A DNA stretch of 64,000 nucleotides from Streptomyces xanthophaeus (GTDB lineage: Bacteria > Actinomycetota > Actinomycetes > Streptomycetales > Streptomycetaceae): the NCBI RefSeq assembly GCF_000725805.1, contig NZ_JOFT01000019.1:229051-293050 (forward strand), in the 5' to 3' direction. This document shows positions 1-8,727 of this stretch, in pieces (the stretch's first letter is position 1; each line of letters opens with the position of its first letter). The notes beneath the pieces were generated by a model. That model was not told the DNA's origin. It searched no databases and worked only from the letters and a program-made list of their open reading frames with translations. A program made the position numbers and the translations under genes.

Positions 1-34
1 GGACGGATGGGTGGGGTGGCCGGAGGATGGAGGC

Positions 35-400
35 ATGACGACGAGGACTGCGCGAGAGCTTGCCGAGACCTACTTCGCCGCCTGGGAGGGGGGTGACTTC
101 GAGACCCTGCGGGGGGTGCTGGCCAAGGACGTCGACTTCGTCGGAGCGCTGGGAACGGCGTCGGGGGTCGAGGAGGCGCTCGCCGGGCTGAAGGGGCTCG
201 GCCAGGTGCTGGAGAAGATCGACGTGAAGGTGCGGGTGGCGGAAGGAGATGAGGCGATCACCTGGTTTGACCTGCACACAAGTGTTGCGCCGCCTGCGCC
301 GACGGCGAACTGGATGCACGCAGAGGACGGGAAGATCACTCGGATCCGGGTGACCTTCGACCCCCGCGACCTGCTGGCGGGATTCGAGAGGCAGCAGTGA
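35..400 (+). CDS. SnoaL-like / NTF2-fold protein
   Basis: Encodes about 121 residues of the SnoaL-like nuclear-transport-factor-2 fold, seen in the N-terminal helix pattern TARELAETYFAAWEGGDFE followed by a beta-rich half (VDFVGALG, ITWFDLHT, ITRIRVTFDPRDLL). The ATG at 35 is preferred over the upstream one at 11 because GGAGG lies just before it and the fold begins there. Family members include polyketide cyclases, limonene-epoxide hydrolase-like enzymes and many proteins of unknown role; nothing here identifies a substrate. It stands alone at the window edge, with a convergent operon on its right. Probably cytosolic; no signal peptide. Confidence 0.75.
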   Translation: MTTRTARELAETYFAAWEGGDFETLRGVLAKDVDFVGALGTASGVEEALAGLKGLGQVLEKIDVKVRVAEGDEAITWFDLHTSVAPPAPTANWMHAEDGKITRIRVTFDPRDLLAGFERQQ

Positions 401-510
401 ACGGGAGGATCCGGGCGCCACGTTGACGCGCGACACCGCGGTCACCCACTACCGTGCGGTGCTGCCCGTGCGGATGGCGCTGACCGTGACGCTGATGATC
501 CTGGCGGCGG

Positions 511-1167
511 TCAGCACGGCCCCGTCGTCCGGGCCGCTTCGGCGTACCCGCCGTGCACCACCGGGTCGGCCGGTGCAGTGTGGGAGCCGGTGAAGTAGTC
601 CGCGTCCTTGGGGCGGTCGGCGGGATTGCTGGAGCGGGGGGCCGGCACCAGGTGCGGTATGTACTTGGAGCAGTGGATGTAGGCCTCTTCGACGGTGAGG
701 TGGACCCACATCTCAGGGTCGCGCCCTGGGCCGACCTGGTGGGGCAGGCCGGGCTGCGCGGTGCGGATGTCGGCGTCGAGGTAGAGCCGGGCAACGCCGT
801 TGACGTGCAGGCCGACGTGATGGTGCGTGAAGTCGACGAAGAGCATGCCGAGGTGCGGGTTCTCGCTCATGTTTCCGGCACTGGCGAGCACGCCGTTCCC
901 ACGGAACTCCGGGTAGACGAGGGTGTGTTGGTCCAGTACACGCACAAAGCCGGGCGGGCCTGCCCGGAAACTGGCGTCGCATGCCCCGCGGGAGTCGGCG
1001 GTGGCCAGGAAGACCATGCTCTGGCGGTCGATGAACTCCTGCATCTCGGCCGTGAGGCAGGGGCGCACCTGTTGGTCGTAGAACCGGGCGGCGCGGTCGG
1101 CGCTGCCCATGCTCTGCTGCAGCTGGTGTTCGCCTTCTGATCCGAAGGGCGGCGGGGGGAAGGTCAC
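511..1167 (-). CDS. pyridoxamine 5'-phosphate oxidase family protein
   Basis: About 218 residues of the FMN-binding split-barrel (PPOX) fold. The core runs from IDRQSMVFLATADSRGACDA through VYPEFRGNGVLASAGNMSEN and HLGMLFVDF to a C-terminal helix. The GTG at 1167 is chosen because CAGGAGA lies 7 nt upstream; the open frame extends further 5' but only as antisense to the neighbouring gene. It lies 35 nt downstream of the flavohemoglobin gene on the same strand, so the two are probably one transcript. PPOX proteins bind FMN, F420 or haem; which applies here cannot be read from the sequence. A role next to a NO-detoxifying protein, for example in flavin redox, is inference. Confidence 0.8.
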   Translation of the reverse strand: MTFPPPPFGSEGEHQLQQSMGSADRAARFYDQQVRPCLTAEMQEFIDRQSMVFLATADSRGACDASFRAGPPGFVRVLDQHTLVYPEFRGNGVLASAGNMSENPHLGMLFVDFTHHHVGLHVNGVARLYLDADIRTAQPGLPHQVGPGRDPEMWVHLTVEEAYIHCSKYIPHLVPAPRSSNPADRPKDADYFTGSHTAPADPVVHGGYAEAARTTGPC

Positions 1168-1202
1168 GGGCGTTCTCCTGGCAGAATCGGCAAGCGTGTG
1201 GC

Positions 1203-2492
1203 TCAAGGAGCGGACAGGACGGGGGTCTCGAACGGGTCGTGGTGGATGCGCTCGGGCTGGGTGCCGTGCCGCGTGAGTGTCTCGCTGGCGGAGACCACCA
1301 TCGGAGCTGGTCCGCTGAGAAAGACGTCGTGCTGGTACCACGGGCCGTACTCGGCCAGCACCTGCGGCAGGGATCCCCGGATACCGGGGATGTACTCGTG
1401 GGAGACGGCGCCCCTGATGGACAACCAGTGGTACTGCTGCGCCATTCGGAGCATGTCGTCGACCCCGTACAGCTCGGCACCGGTACGGGCCCCGAGGAAG
1501 AGGTCGACCTTGTGCCGTCCGCCACGCCGGGCGACTTCCTCGACGATCGCGCGGATCGGCGCGAGACCCGTGCCGCCCGCGACACAGAGCAGGTCCCTGT
1601 GGACGGCGGCATCGAGGACCATGTCACCCATCGGCGCACCGAGCTGGACCACGTCTCCCACAGCGGAACGGTGCACGAGCGCGTCGCTGACAGAGCCGCC
1701 GGCCACCGCGCGCACGTGGAAGGTGAGGGTGCCGTCGGGACGGGGCGCGTTGGCGGGGGAGTAGTAGCGCCACGATTTGGGCCACCACGGCGTTTCGAGG
1801 CTGACGTACTGCCCGGCGACGTACGGGTACGGCACGTGGGGGCGCACCGTGACCTCGGCGATGCCGTGTCCACGCTGGACCTTGTGCACCACCTTGGCGG
1901 GCCAGACGGCGGGCCGCTGGGCCTCGTCCTGCTCGGCAGCGCTGATCATGACGTCGGCGACCACTCCGTACGCCTTGGTCCAGGCCGCGGCGGTGTCCGC
2001 GGTCCAGGCGGGACCGGCATAACGGGCCAGAGATGCGAGGAGGCACTCGCCCACGGCAGGGAAGTGTGCGCTGAGGGTGCCGAACTTGCGGTGATCGCGA
2101 CCGAGGTGACCGCAGAAGCGGACCAGGCTCTCCGGGTCGTCGACCAGGTCCACGATGCGCAACAGCGCACGCAGCAGACGGCCGCGCTGGGCGTCCATCC
2201 CCGGGGGAAACATCGGACGGACCTCGGGGTAGCGGGTGAAGAGGATCGCGTAGAAATAGACCGTCATGTCCGCGGCGAAAGGTTCGACGACGGAGACGGA
2301 AGCCCGTATGAGCGCTGTCTCGTGCGCGGAAAGCGGCGGCTCGGCGGTGGCTGGCTCGCCGCCGGCGGCGGCTTGGGAGGGAGCCGCGCGGGGGGCGGTG
2401 CCTTCCGTATGTGCGGGTGGGTTGGTGGGGCGTCCGATCCGGAACCTCAAGAGACCAGTGCTCCTCCTGCCGGTATGTGATCTGGCCCCCAT
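1203..2492 (-). CDS. flavohemoglobin (globin plus FAD/NAD reductase)
   Basis: A 429-residue protein with a globin domain (about residues 54-190; Tyr81 at the B10 position; proximal His134 in GRDHRKFG) followed by a ferredoxin-reductase-type module with the FAD motif RYYS at 242-245 and the NAD motif GGTG at 306-309. Family members oxidise NO to nitrate in the cytosol using O2 and NAD(P)H. About 50 residues rich in Ala, Pro and Gly precede the globin domain, longer than in most members. The ATG at 2492 has only a weak ribosome-binding site and lies inside the end of the preceding 53-residue gene, suggesting translational coupling. No NsrR site was recognised upstream. Confidence 0.88.
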   Translation of the reverse strand: MGARSHTGRRSTGLLRFRIGRPTNPPAHTEGTAPRAAPSQAAAGGEPATAEPPLSAHETALIRASVSVVEPFAADMTVYFYAILFTRYPEVRPMFPPGMDAQRGRLLRALLRIVDLVDDPESLVRFCGHLGRDHRKFGTLSAHFPAVGECLLASLARYAGPAWTADTAAAWTKAYGVVADVMISAAEQDEAQRPAVWPAKVVHKVQRGHGIAEVTVRPHVPYPYVAGQYVSLETPWWPKSWRYYSPANAPRPDGTLTFHVRAVAGGSVSDALVHRSAVGDVVQLGAPMGDMVLDAAVHRDLLCVAGGTGLAPIRAIVEEVARRGGRHKVDLFLGARTGAELYGVDDMLRMAQQYHWLSIRGAVSHEYIPGIRGSLPQVLAEYGPWYQHDVFLSGPAPMVVSASETLTRHGTQPERIHHDPFETPVLSAP

Positions 2493-2608
2493 CGTCCGAG
2501 GGCGGTGTCGTACATGAGGTCGCCGTCTCGCAACAAGCCGAGGGCGTGACCCTCACCCGATCTGTCTTCCGGGGGAGTGGCCGGCGTGGCGGCGACGGGG
2601 GCTGGCAT
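2447..2608 (-). CDS. small hypothetical protein (53 aa) leading the flavohemoglobin operon
   Basis: A short frame beginning ATG with AGGAG 6 nt upstream, the best ribosome-binding site in this operon. The product has a disordered Pro/Ala start and then LLRDGDLMYDTALGRWG, which resembles the small Streptomyces proteins that carry a VYDxxxGRxG segment. It overlaps the flavohemoglobin start by 46 nt in another frame. It may be a genuine small protein or a leader coupling translation to the next gene. The function is unknown. Confidence 0.55.
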   Translation of the reverse strand: MPAPVAATPATPPEDRSGEGHALGLLRDGDLMYDTALGRWGPDHIPAGGALVS

Positions 2609-2866
2609 GAGTACTCCTGGTGAGGTGCGGGACGTTGAAGCGCAGCAAGGGGTCCCGGAAGTTACGTGATCACGGGTGCGACTCAGAAGCATCGACGGGC
2701 CGCGACGACGGGCCCGGCCGGTTCCACGCTCGTCAATAGCAGCGTTTGGGGGCCAATTCATCATGGATCCAAGGGGGATTGCATTTGGGGACAAGACTGA
2801 CCCCCGACCTGGGGAGCAGGTCGAGGGCCCCAAGAGGGGTGCGACGGCGCTGGCCGCGAGCCAGGC

Positions 2867-2962
2867 CTACTGCCGGAAGGCGCCGTTGACGTCTTCCTGT
2901 GCAAGACGTGCCTTGCCCATGGCCTGCTCTGCGTGCGCCTTGCTTTTCCCGGTGCCCTGCAT
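2867..2962 (-). CDS. very small ORF (31 aa) with a strong ribosome-binding site
   Basis: ATG at 2962 is preceded by GAGGAGG at the right distance. The 31-residue product MQGTGKSKAHAEQAMGKARL... is charged and helical, rather like the start of CsbD-type stress proteins, but it stops early. It may be a real micropeptide or a truncated CsbD-like gene. No neighbour explains it. Confidence 0.35.
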   Translation of the reverse strand: MQGTGKSKAHAEQAMGKARLAQEDVNGAFRQ

Positions 2963-3138
2963 CGGGACCTCCTCGTGATGTACCGGATTCTGGTCGTGAC
3001 GACCCTCCTGCTCGCGATCGGTACCGACAAACCCCGTACCGGGTGCCGACTTCGCTGCTCAGGTCGGTGCCGTGGACGCGGTCGCGGAGTATCGCGGCGG
3101 GCTGCGGGCCTTTGGCCCCGGTCTGGAAGGGGACGTCG

Positions 3139-4138
3139 ATGAGCGTGATGCTGGCAGCGGAGCAGGAATCGCTGGCCAAGGCCATCGGTTCCTCCTTTCC
3201 TCCAGAAACTCCTCATGTTGTGGCCGCGGCCATCCTGTGCGACCAGGCCGCAGCAACACTCCTCCTCGCGGGCCGACGCTCCCACAGCGATGCCCAGTAC
3301 GCGTACCTGGAACGGTTCTGCGCCGAGGTCGGCATGGATGTGCCCCACCGATCAGCACCGACGGGAGGCTGTACTTCCGCGGGGGAGGGAACAGGTCCGC
3401 TCGGGTCCACACCGTTCTTCGGATCGTGCGGCCGGGCGAAGACGACTTCGCGAGCTGGGAACTCAAGGCCCGGGAGGAGGTAGCCCGTGCCAACCCGTTC
3501 CCGGAGCGGATCACCCATGCGCAGCGGGCTGTCCTGGAGCCCTTCAAGGTCAAGCGCCGCCCCTCGCGAGTCGACCGGGAAGCGCTTGAGGACGCTCTCG
3601 ACACAGCCGCGTCAGCGAGCGACATGCAGGTGCTGCTGGAGCGGCACCCGTCCCTCCTCGCGGCAACGGTCAAGGGGAACCACGGGACGTGGGTCCTCCG
3701 CCAGGTCCGCCTGGGCAGCGAGTACGTGCCGGACTTCCTCATGGCGAGCGAGACCTCGGCCGGCGTCGGCCGGCACCTGGTGGAGCTGAAGAGTCCGAAG
3801 GCGCGCCTGACGAACCCAGGTAACCAGCGAGAGTCACCGACGCTACGTGCGGCTCTCCACCAGATCCACGATTGGCGGGAGTGGCTCTCCGAGAACCTTC
3901 CGGCAGCACAGAAGAAATGGCCTGGCATCACGCCCCAGTCTCCCGGGGCCTGATCATCATGGGCAGGGAAGACCCCACGGGCCGGGCCGAAGGGATCCGT
4001 GATCGGATCTCCCGCGAATCCCGCATCGAGATCCGAACCTATGACCGGCTCATCCGCGCCGCCGAAGGGCTCGCACACCTGGGCCTTCTTGATCTTGAGA
4101 CGGAAGACCCGGACCTGAGCGCCTGGTTCGACTGGTAG
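3139..4138 (+). pseudogene. frameshifted Shedu-type (SduA C-terminal, DUF4263-like) nuclease gene
   Basis: The C-terminal part matches the Shedu immune-nuclease pattern: LLERHPSLL, then VPDFLMA, then the catalytic-type strand VELKSPKARL, then ALHQIHDWREWL, and in another frame RGLIIMGR and IEIRTYDRLI. Three frames are needed. An N-terminal piece starts at ATG 3139 after GGAAGGGG, the middle runs in a second frame to a stop at 3953, and the end is in a third frame from about 3940 to 4138. Each switch is what one missing base would give; the second lies at the CCCGGGG run near 3945. Family knowledge: Shedu proteins are anti-phage nucleases. Here the gene is probably inactive unless frameshifting is programmed. 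Confidence 0.65.
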
Positions 4139-4249
4139 CGCTCTCCGGACGCACGGCGAGGCGGCGGCTCGCGTAGTTCCGCGATGGCGCGGGCGCTCCG
4201 TCGGCGAGAGGGGGTCCCGACCGATCGCCCGGAGCGTGCCCGATCGCCG

Positions 4250-4280
4250 AGTGAAGAGTGAAGAGTGAAGAGTGAAGAGT
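4250..4280. repeat. GTGAAGA heptamer, about 4.3 tandem copies
   Basis: Perfect 7-bp tandem repeat in the intergenic space between the Shedu remnant and the response-regulator stop. A 7-bp unit would change frame if translated, so it is not coding. Confidence 0.9.
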
Positions 4281-4333
4281 ACGGCCCCGCTCGCGCCGAC
4301 CTGCCGCCGCCCCGGACCGGTACGGGACGACCC

Positions 4334-4978
4334 TCAGGCTTCCAGATACCGCAGCACCGCGAGGATCCGGGGGCTGTGGCCCTCGGTCCCGCGCAGCTCC
4401 AGTTTGTCGAAGACCGAGTTGAGGTGCTTCTCCACCGCGCTCAGCGAAAGGTGCAGCCGCCGCGCGATGGCCGTGTTCGTGCACCCCTCCGCGAGCACCT
4501 GGAGCACCTCCCGCTCGCGCGGCGTCAGCCGGGCCAGTGGATCGGCATGCGCGCTGCGCACCACCAGCTGCCGTACGACCTCCGGGTCGATCGCCGCGCC
4601 GCCCGCGTGGATCCGCTCCAGCGCGTCGAGGAACTCCTCGACCTGCGCCACCCGGTCCTTCAGCAGATAGCCGACCCGCTCCGCGCCGGCCGCGAGCAGC
4701 CGGGCCGCGTAGCTCCGCTCGACGTGCTGGGAGAGGACCAGGACGCCGGTCCCGGGCAGCCGTTCGCGGATCTCGACGGCTGCCCGTAGCCCCTCGTCGG
4801 TGTGGGTCGGCGGCATCCGGATGTCCACTACGGCCACGTCGGGGCGGAGTGTCTCCGTCTCGGCGACCAGCGTCACCGCGTCGCCGAAAGCCCCGACGAC
4901 CTTGTGCCCCTCTTCCACGAGAAGTCGGGCCAGACCCTCCCGCAGCAGGGTCGAGTCCTCGGCCAGGATCACACGCAC
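4334..4978 (-). CDS. NarL/LuxR-type response regulator
   Basis: 214 residues: a receiver domain with acidic residues E7/D8, phospho-acceptor Asp52 (VAVVDIRMPP) and the conserved Lys in GYLLKDRV, then a LuxR helix-turn-helix (LTPREREVLQVLAEG...VEKHLNSVFDKL). The GTG at 4978 is chosen because the receiver starts there and it overlaps the histidine-kinase stop by 10 nt (GTGCGTGTGA), a typical coupled start. It would be phosphorylated by the adjacent kinase and act as a DNA-binding transcription factor. The regulon is unknown; the co-transcribed DedA gene suggests envelope stress or membrane physiology, which is inference. Confidence 0.92.
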   Translation of the reverse strand: MRVILAEDSTLLREGLARLLVEEGHKVVGAFGDAVTLVAETETLRPDVAVVDIRMPPTHTDEGLRAAVEIRERLPGTGVLVLSQHVERSYAARLLAAGAERVGYLLKDRVAQVEEFLDALERIHAGGAAIDPEVVRQLVVRSAHADPLARLTPREREVLQVLAEGCTNTAIARRLHLSLSAVEKHLNSVFDKLELRGTEGHSPRILAVLRYLEA

Positions 4979-6144
4979 GGCAGCTCCGCGATGATGGTGG
5001 TGGGTCCCCCGAGGGGGCTGTCGATCCGCAGGACGCCGTCGAGCGCGGAGACCCGTCCGCGCAGCCCGGTCAGGCCGCTGCCCGCCGGATCCGCGCCGCC
5101 CCGGCCGTCGTCCTCGATCCGCACGGTGAGCGGGCCGCCGGGCGGTCCCGCGACCCGCACCGAGACGGCTGAGGCGGCGGAGTGCTTGGCCGCGTTGGTG
5201 ACGGCCTCGGAGACGACGAAGTACGCGGCTGTCATCACCGGGCGGGCGAGCGGCCCCGCCACCTCGTACGCGATCTGCAGCGGCAGCCCGCACCGCTGCG
5301 CCACCCCGCCGAGCGCCTCCTCCAGGCCGAGGCTGTCCAGCGCCGACGGGTACACCCGCCAGGCCACCTCGCGCAGTTCGGCCAGCACCTCCTGGGCCTC
5401 AAGGTGCGCCTGGCCCAGCAGTTCCGCTGCCCGCTCCGGATCCCGCTCGCCGCCCCGGCGCGCCCGCCCGATGAGCATCGCGAGCGCCACGAGCCGCTGC
5501 TGCACCCCGTCGTGGAGGTCCCGTTCGATCCGCCGCCGCTCCACATCCACCGCCTGCACAACGGCGGCCCGGCTGAGCGAGAGCTCGTCGATCCGGCGCC
5601 GCAGCAGCTCCCGCTCCGACGGCCCGAAGCACTCCCGGGCCAGCCGGGCGTCGTGCGCGGTCAGCGCAAACAGCCCCTGGAGACCGAGGAAGAGCAGGAC
5701 GCCCCCGAGAACCAGCTGCGTCAGCAGCTCCGCGGTCCCGATGGACCCGCGCACCATCCCGCCGGCCAGCAGCCCCGCAAGCACCAGGCCAAAGCCGAGC
5801 AGCGCCAGGACGACCCCGCACATGAGCCCCGACCAGGACCGGACCGCCAAGTACCGGACCACGCCCTCGCCCCCGTACGTCTCAGGGAACCGGTCGCCGA
5901 AGAAGCAGGTCCGCCGCCTGCGCTCCACCTCCACGAGCCGCCGGGCGCCGGAGGCGAAGACACCGAGGGCGTACGGCCGCGTTCGCGGCCACAGCAGGAA
6001 GGCGCCGAGTGGCACCCCGGCGAGCAGCAGGTACAGCAGGCCGGCCGGCGCCGTCAGGCATCCGGCGAGCACCCCCACCGTCCGCCGGACCGCCGATCCC
6101 GTTCTCGCGCCGCCCCGTTCGCCCCCGCTCACGCCCCCGCTCAC
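4969..6144 (-). CDS. membrane sensor histidine kinase (HisKA_3 type)
   Basis: 391 residues. The N-terminal half has several hydrophobic segments (about residues 25-53 and 108-165). A HisKA_3 dimerisation box follows with the phospho-acceptor His in ERRRIERDLHDGVQQR, and a HATPase domain with N-box VVSEAVTNAAKHS, DDGRGG and GLTGLRGRV. It pairs with the overlapping response regulator downstream. Only 9 nt separate it from the DedA gene upstream, so the three genes form one operon. The ligand is unknown. Confidence 0.92.
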   Translation of the reverse strand: MSGGVSGGERGGARTGSAVRRTVGVLAGCLTAPAGLLYLLLAGVPLGAFLLWPRTRPYALGVFASGARRLVEVERRRRTCFFGDRFPETYGGEGVVRYLAVRSWSGLMCGVVLALLGFGLVLAGLLAGGMVRGSIGTAELLTQLVLGGVLLFLGLQGLFALTAHDARLARECFGPSERELLRRRIDELSLSRAAVVQAVDVERRRIERDLHDGVQQRLVALAMLIGRARRGGERDPERAAELLGQAHLEAQEVLAELREVAWRVYPSALDSLGLEEALGGVAQRCGLPLQIAYEVAGPLARPVMTAAYFVVSEAVTNAAKHSAASAVSVRVAGPPGGPLTVRIEDDGRGGADPAGSGLTGLRGRVSALDGVLRIDSPLGGPTTIIAELPCV

Positions 6145-6153
6145 GCCTCCACC

Positions 6154-6816
6154 CTATGCGCGCCGGTGGCGGGCGGCCGCCCCGCGGGCCCGGAGCCGTA
6201 CCGTCAGCCAGGTCGCGCCGGCCGCGAGGACCAGGACGACGACGGCCTTGGACGCCACGCCTACGTACGACTCGACCAGTTCCCAACGGTCTCCGAGGGC
6301 GTAGCCGGCGAGGACCAGGACGCTGTTCCAGGCCAGGCTGCCCACGGTGGTGAGCACGAGGAAGAGAGGGACCGGCATCCGCTCCACCCCGGCCGGCACC
6401 GAGATCAGGCTGCGGAAGATCGGCACCATCCGGCCCAGGAGCACCGCCTTCGCGCCGTGCCGCCGGAACCACGCCTCGGTCCGCTCAAGGTCCGAGACCT
6501 TCACCAGCGGCAGCCGCGCCCACAGCGCGTGCATCCGCTCCCGGCCGAAGAGCGCCCCGATCCCGTACAGGGCCAGCGCGCCTACGACCGAACCCAGCGT
6601 CGTCCAGAACAGGGCGGAGGCGAGGCTCAGCACACCCTGCCCGGCGGCGAAGCCGGTCAGCGGCAGGATCACCTCGCTCGGCAGCGGCGGGAACAGATTC
6701 TCCAGGGCGATGGCGAGGCCCGCGCCCGGCCCGCCGAACGTGTCGACGAGGCCGGCCGCCCAGCCGGCGATGCCGCCGGCGGGCTCCTGGGCGAGAGTGG
6801 TCGAGAACGGCGTCAT
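6154..6816 (-). CDS. DedA/SNARE-associated family membrane protein
   Basis: 220 residues with the DedA pattern: LENLFPPLPSEVILPLTGFAAGQG near the N-terminus, GRMVPIFRSLISVPAGVERM in the middle and several transmembrane helices. The start has a good ribosome-binding site (CTGGAGGGC). DedA proteins are inner-membrane lipid scramblase/flippase-like proteins, including undecaprenyl-phosphate and phosphatidylethanolamine translocases. It is the first gene of a three-gene operon with the two-component system. The specific lipid cannot be inferred. Confidence 0.9.
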   Translation of the reverse strand: MTPFSTTLAQEPAGGIAGWAAGLVDTFGGPGAGLAIALENLFPPLPSEVILPLTGFAAGQGVLSLASALFWTTLGSVVGALALYGIGALFGRERMHALWARLPLVKVSDLERTEAWFRRHGAKAVLLGRMVPIFRSLISVPAGVERMPVPLFLVLTTVGSLAWNSVLVLAGYALGDRWELVESYVGVASKAVVVLVLAAGATWLTVRLRARGAAARHRRA

Positions 6817-6920
6817 GAGCCCTCCAGGTCTCAGGGGAAGGTCCGCCCGGCGGACCGCCGGACGACCCTCCCCAACCTAGGAACCGCAGCTCGCGGCCGG
6901 TATGCGCGTTCCCTCCCGGC

Positions 6921-6944
6921 GCCCCTGCGGAAAACCGCAGGGGC
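6921..6944. terminator. perfect 10-bp hairpin with AAAA loop
   Basis: GCCCCTGCGG, AAAA, CCGCAGGGGC form a perfect stem-loop between the divergent DedA gene and the small-protein gene at 7014. There is no T-run on either side, as is common in Streptomyces. Because the flanking genes diverge it could equally be a 5' leader structure of the plus-strand transcript. Confidence 0.5.
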
Positions 6945-7013
6945 GCGACGAGGCGCCAAGCGAGACTTCTGCGCCTGCAAGCCGAGTGATGGCGGCAGGG
7001 GAGCGGAACGAAC

Positions 7014-7302
7014 ATGCTGGTGCTGTTCGCTCTCTTCGCGGCAGGCGTCAGCATCTCCGGTCCCGCCCTGGCACAGGTGTCCACCCGCCTGGAACCGGTC
7101 CTTCCCGGCAGGCGGTCGACGGGCACGTCAAGGCAGCCGTTCTGATCGCCTCCGTCACCGCCGCGGTCCTGGCAGCCGCGCTGCGGCGCCGCAACGCCCC
7201 TACGAGCGCCTCGACGAGGAAGAGACCGTCGACGCGGACGCCGACGGCATCCCCGACATCCACCAGCGCGAGGTAGAACAGACCATCACCCGGCACATCT
7301 GA
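7014..7302 (+). pseudogene. small membrane-anchored protein, two frameshifts
   Basis: Starts at ATG 7014 after GGGGAGCGG with an N-terminal hydrophobic segment (MLVLFALFAAGVSISGPALA). The reading then moves twice, each time by one missing base: to a second hydrophobic stretch (GHVKAAVLIASVTAAVLAA) and then to an acidic tail (YERLDEEETVDADADGIPDI). Joined, these give a plausible protein of about 96 residues with two membrane segments and an Asp-rich, calcium-loop-like DADADGIPD motif. The intact product is unidentified. It lies 16 nt before the next small membrane protein, so they were probably co-transcribed. Confidence 0.5.
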
Positions 7303-7318
7303 CCGCACCGGAGGCACC

Positions 7319-7582
7319 ATGGCGATCACCCTGCTCCTCATCGCCATGGTGGTGGCTGCCCTCGTCATCAGAACGGCAGTCGCCGAGATCCGCCGACCCG
7401 GCAGCGGACGCAGCCGGTGGAAGTTCCTCACCAACCCCCGGGCCCTCGCCACCGGAGCCCTCACCGCCCTGCTTCTCGGGCTCCTCGGCTGGGCAACCGC
7501 CGGACCCGTCGCCGCCGCCTGGGCCGTGCTCGCCGGCGCGCTCGTCGCCTACGTGGCCGGTAGTGGCGAGCGGGACGACTGA
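7319..7582 (+). CDS. small two-helix membrane protein
   Basis: 87 residues with a hydrophobic start (ITLLLIAMVVAALVI), a basic linker (RRPGSGRSRWKFL) and a hairpin of two C-terminal membrane segments (ALTALLLGLLGWATAGPVAAAWAVLAGALVAYVAG). GGAGGC lies just upstream of the ATG. It follows the frameshifted small-protein gene closely. No family is recognised. Confidence 0.65.
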   Translation: MAITLLLIAMVVAALVIRTAVAEIRRPGSGRSRWKFLTNPRALATGALTALLLGLLGWATAGPVAAAWAVLAGALVAYVAGSGERDD

Positions 7583-7843
7583 CGGAAACGGCCACACCTG
7601 GCCGCCCTGGGGAGGCCAGTTCGGGTAGGTCGGTCTGCCCGGTCGCGGGGGTGCCCATACCGATTCCGGATCGGACCATGCCAGTGGCTGGCGACAGGAT
7701 CCAAGAGCGCTGATCGAGTCACTGCTGGCCCGCCCGTGCTTCCGGTGAGCCTGACGGCTTCGTCACCGCGCACTACTCATGGGGGTGGGGTCCGCGGCCG
7801 ACAGGGCGGGTGTACCGGCGTACGGGATCGCCGTTAGGCCAGG

Positions 7844-7985
7844 TCAGCTCGCCCTTCCGGTGATCACCGCCCCGCCGTCGGTCAGCCGGCAGTAGTGGAC
7901 CTGTCGCAGGTGGGTGCGGGCCGCGCCGCGCTCGGAGCCTCCGAGCAGCAGCAGGCGGTCGTCCCGGACGGCGAGGCCCGAGCAT
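7844..7985 (-). pseudogene. possible C-terminal coding remnant
   Basis: The frame ending at 7844 contains LAVRDDRLLLLGG and LRQVHYCRLTDGGAVITG, which looks like protein sequence with GC-rich third positions. Upstream coding character moves to other frames and no start was found. Family not recognised. Confidence 0.25.
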
Positions 7986-8197
7986 CGGCGACGGGCAGCC
8001 TCCGGAACCGGACCGGCGGCTCCCCGGACCGGGGAACTACGCAGGTACCCCTTCTCACCGCCAAGGGAGCACCGTGCCACCGTCCGTTGTCCACCGATCA
8101 CCAAGTACGCCCCTGCCGACCGCGACGAGCGTGGGCTCTGCACCGGTGTCGAGGACACGGTCAGCGACCACGGGCCGGTGGAAGCGGCGTACCCAGG

Positions 8198-8485
8198 GCG
8201 ATCGCGGCCTTCGCGGAGGCCTCGGGCAGCGACCGGCGCTGCACGGAAGCCTTGGCCCGTACATGGGAGCTCGGCCTCTTCCCAGAACCGCTGACGGCTT
8301 CGCCCTACGCGGCGGAACGTGAGGAACAGGAAGTGACGGAGGCCGCCGATGAGGGGTTCTGGGCGGGCGTGCACGCCGACGCGCGGGCGGCCTGCGCCCT
8401 GACCCTGAATCTCGACGAACGCCACCCCCCCCCGCTCTGCGCCGCCCTGCCCGACAGCGACGGCGTGTTGAGAGCCCGGTGGTGA
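8198..8485 (+). pseudogene. hypothetical protein, C-terminal fragment
   Basis: From about 8198 the frame has consistent GC-rich third positions and protein-like content (ALARTWELGLFPEPL, EVTEAADEGFWAGVHADAR, CALTLNLDERH). No start codon with a ribosome-binding site was found and the 5' part of the same open frame is not coding-like. A run of nine C lies inside it near 8424-8432. Function unknown. Confidence 0.35.
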
Positions 8486-8727
8486 CTCGGCCTGACGCCG
8501 CGTGGGCAGCTGCTGCTGTGCATCCAAGTTGCCCTTTCGGGCCAGGTGTCGTGCTCAGTGGCAGGTCTTGTGACTGAGCGGCGTAGTCGGTTCTGACCGC
8601 GCTTCCGTGATGCCTACGGTCGAAGGAGGACGCGGATCTTCAACAGAGCGCATGAGCCTCGCCCGTGCACTTGCCACTTGATCGTTTTGACGGGTGAGGG
8701 CAGTGGGGACGGCTCGGCGGCCCCCCT

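Noticed and set aside
2651..2700. TGATCACG palindrome upstream of the flavohemoglobin operon as an operator
   Set aside because: Too short and common; it does not match any NsrR-type site.
5182..7302. A 706-codon plus-strand open frame
   Set aside because: It is the mirror of the kinase and DedA genes, low complexity and Arg/Pro/Gln-rich; only its last 30 codons belong to a real small gene.
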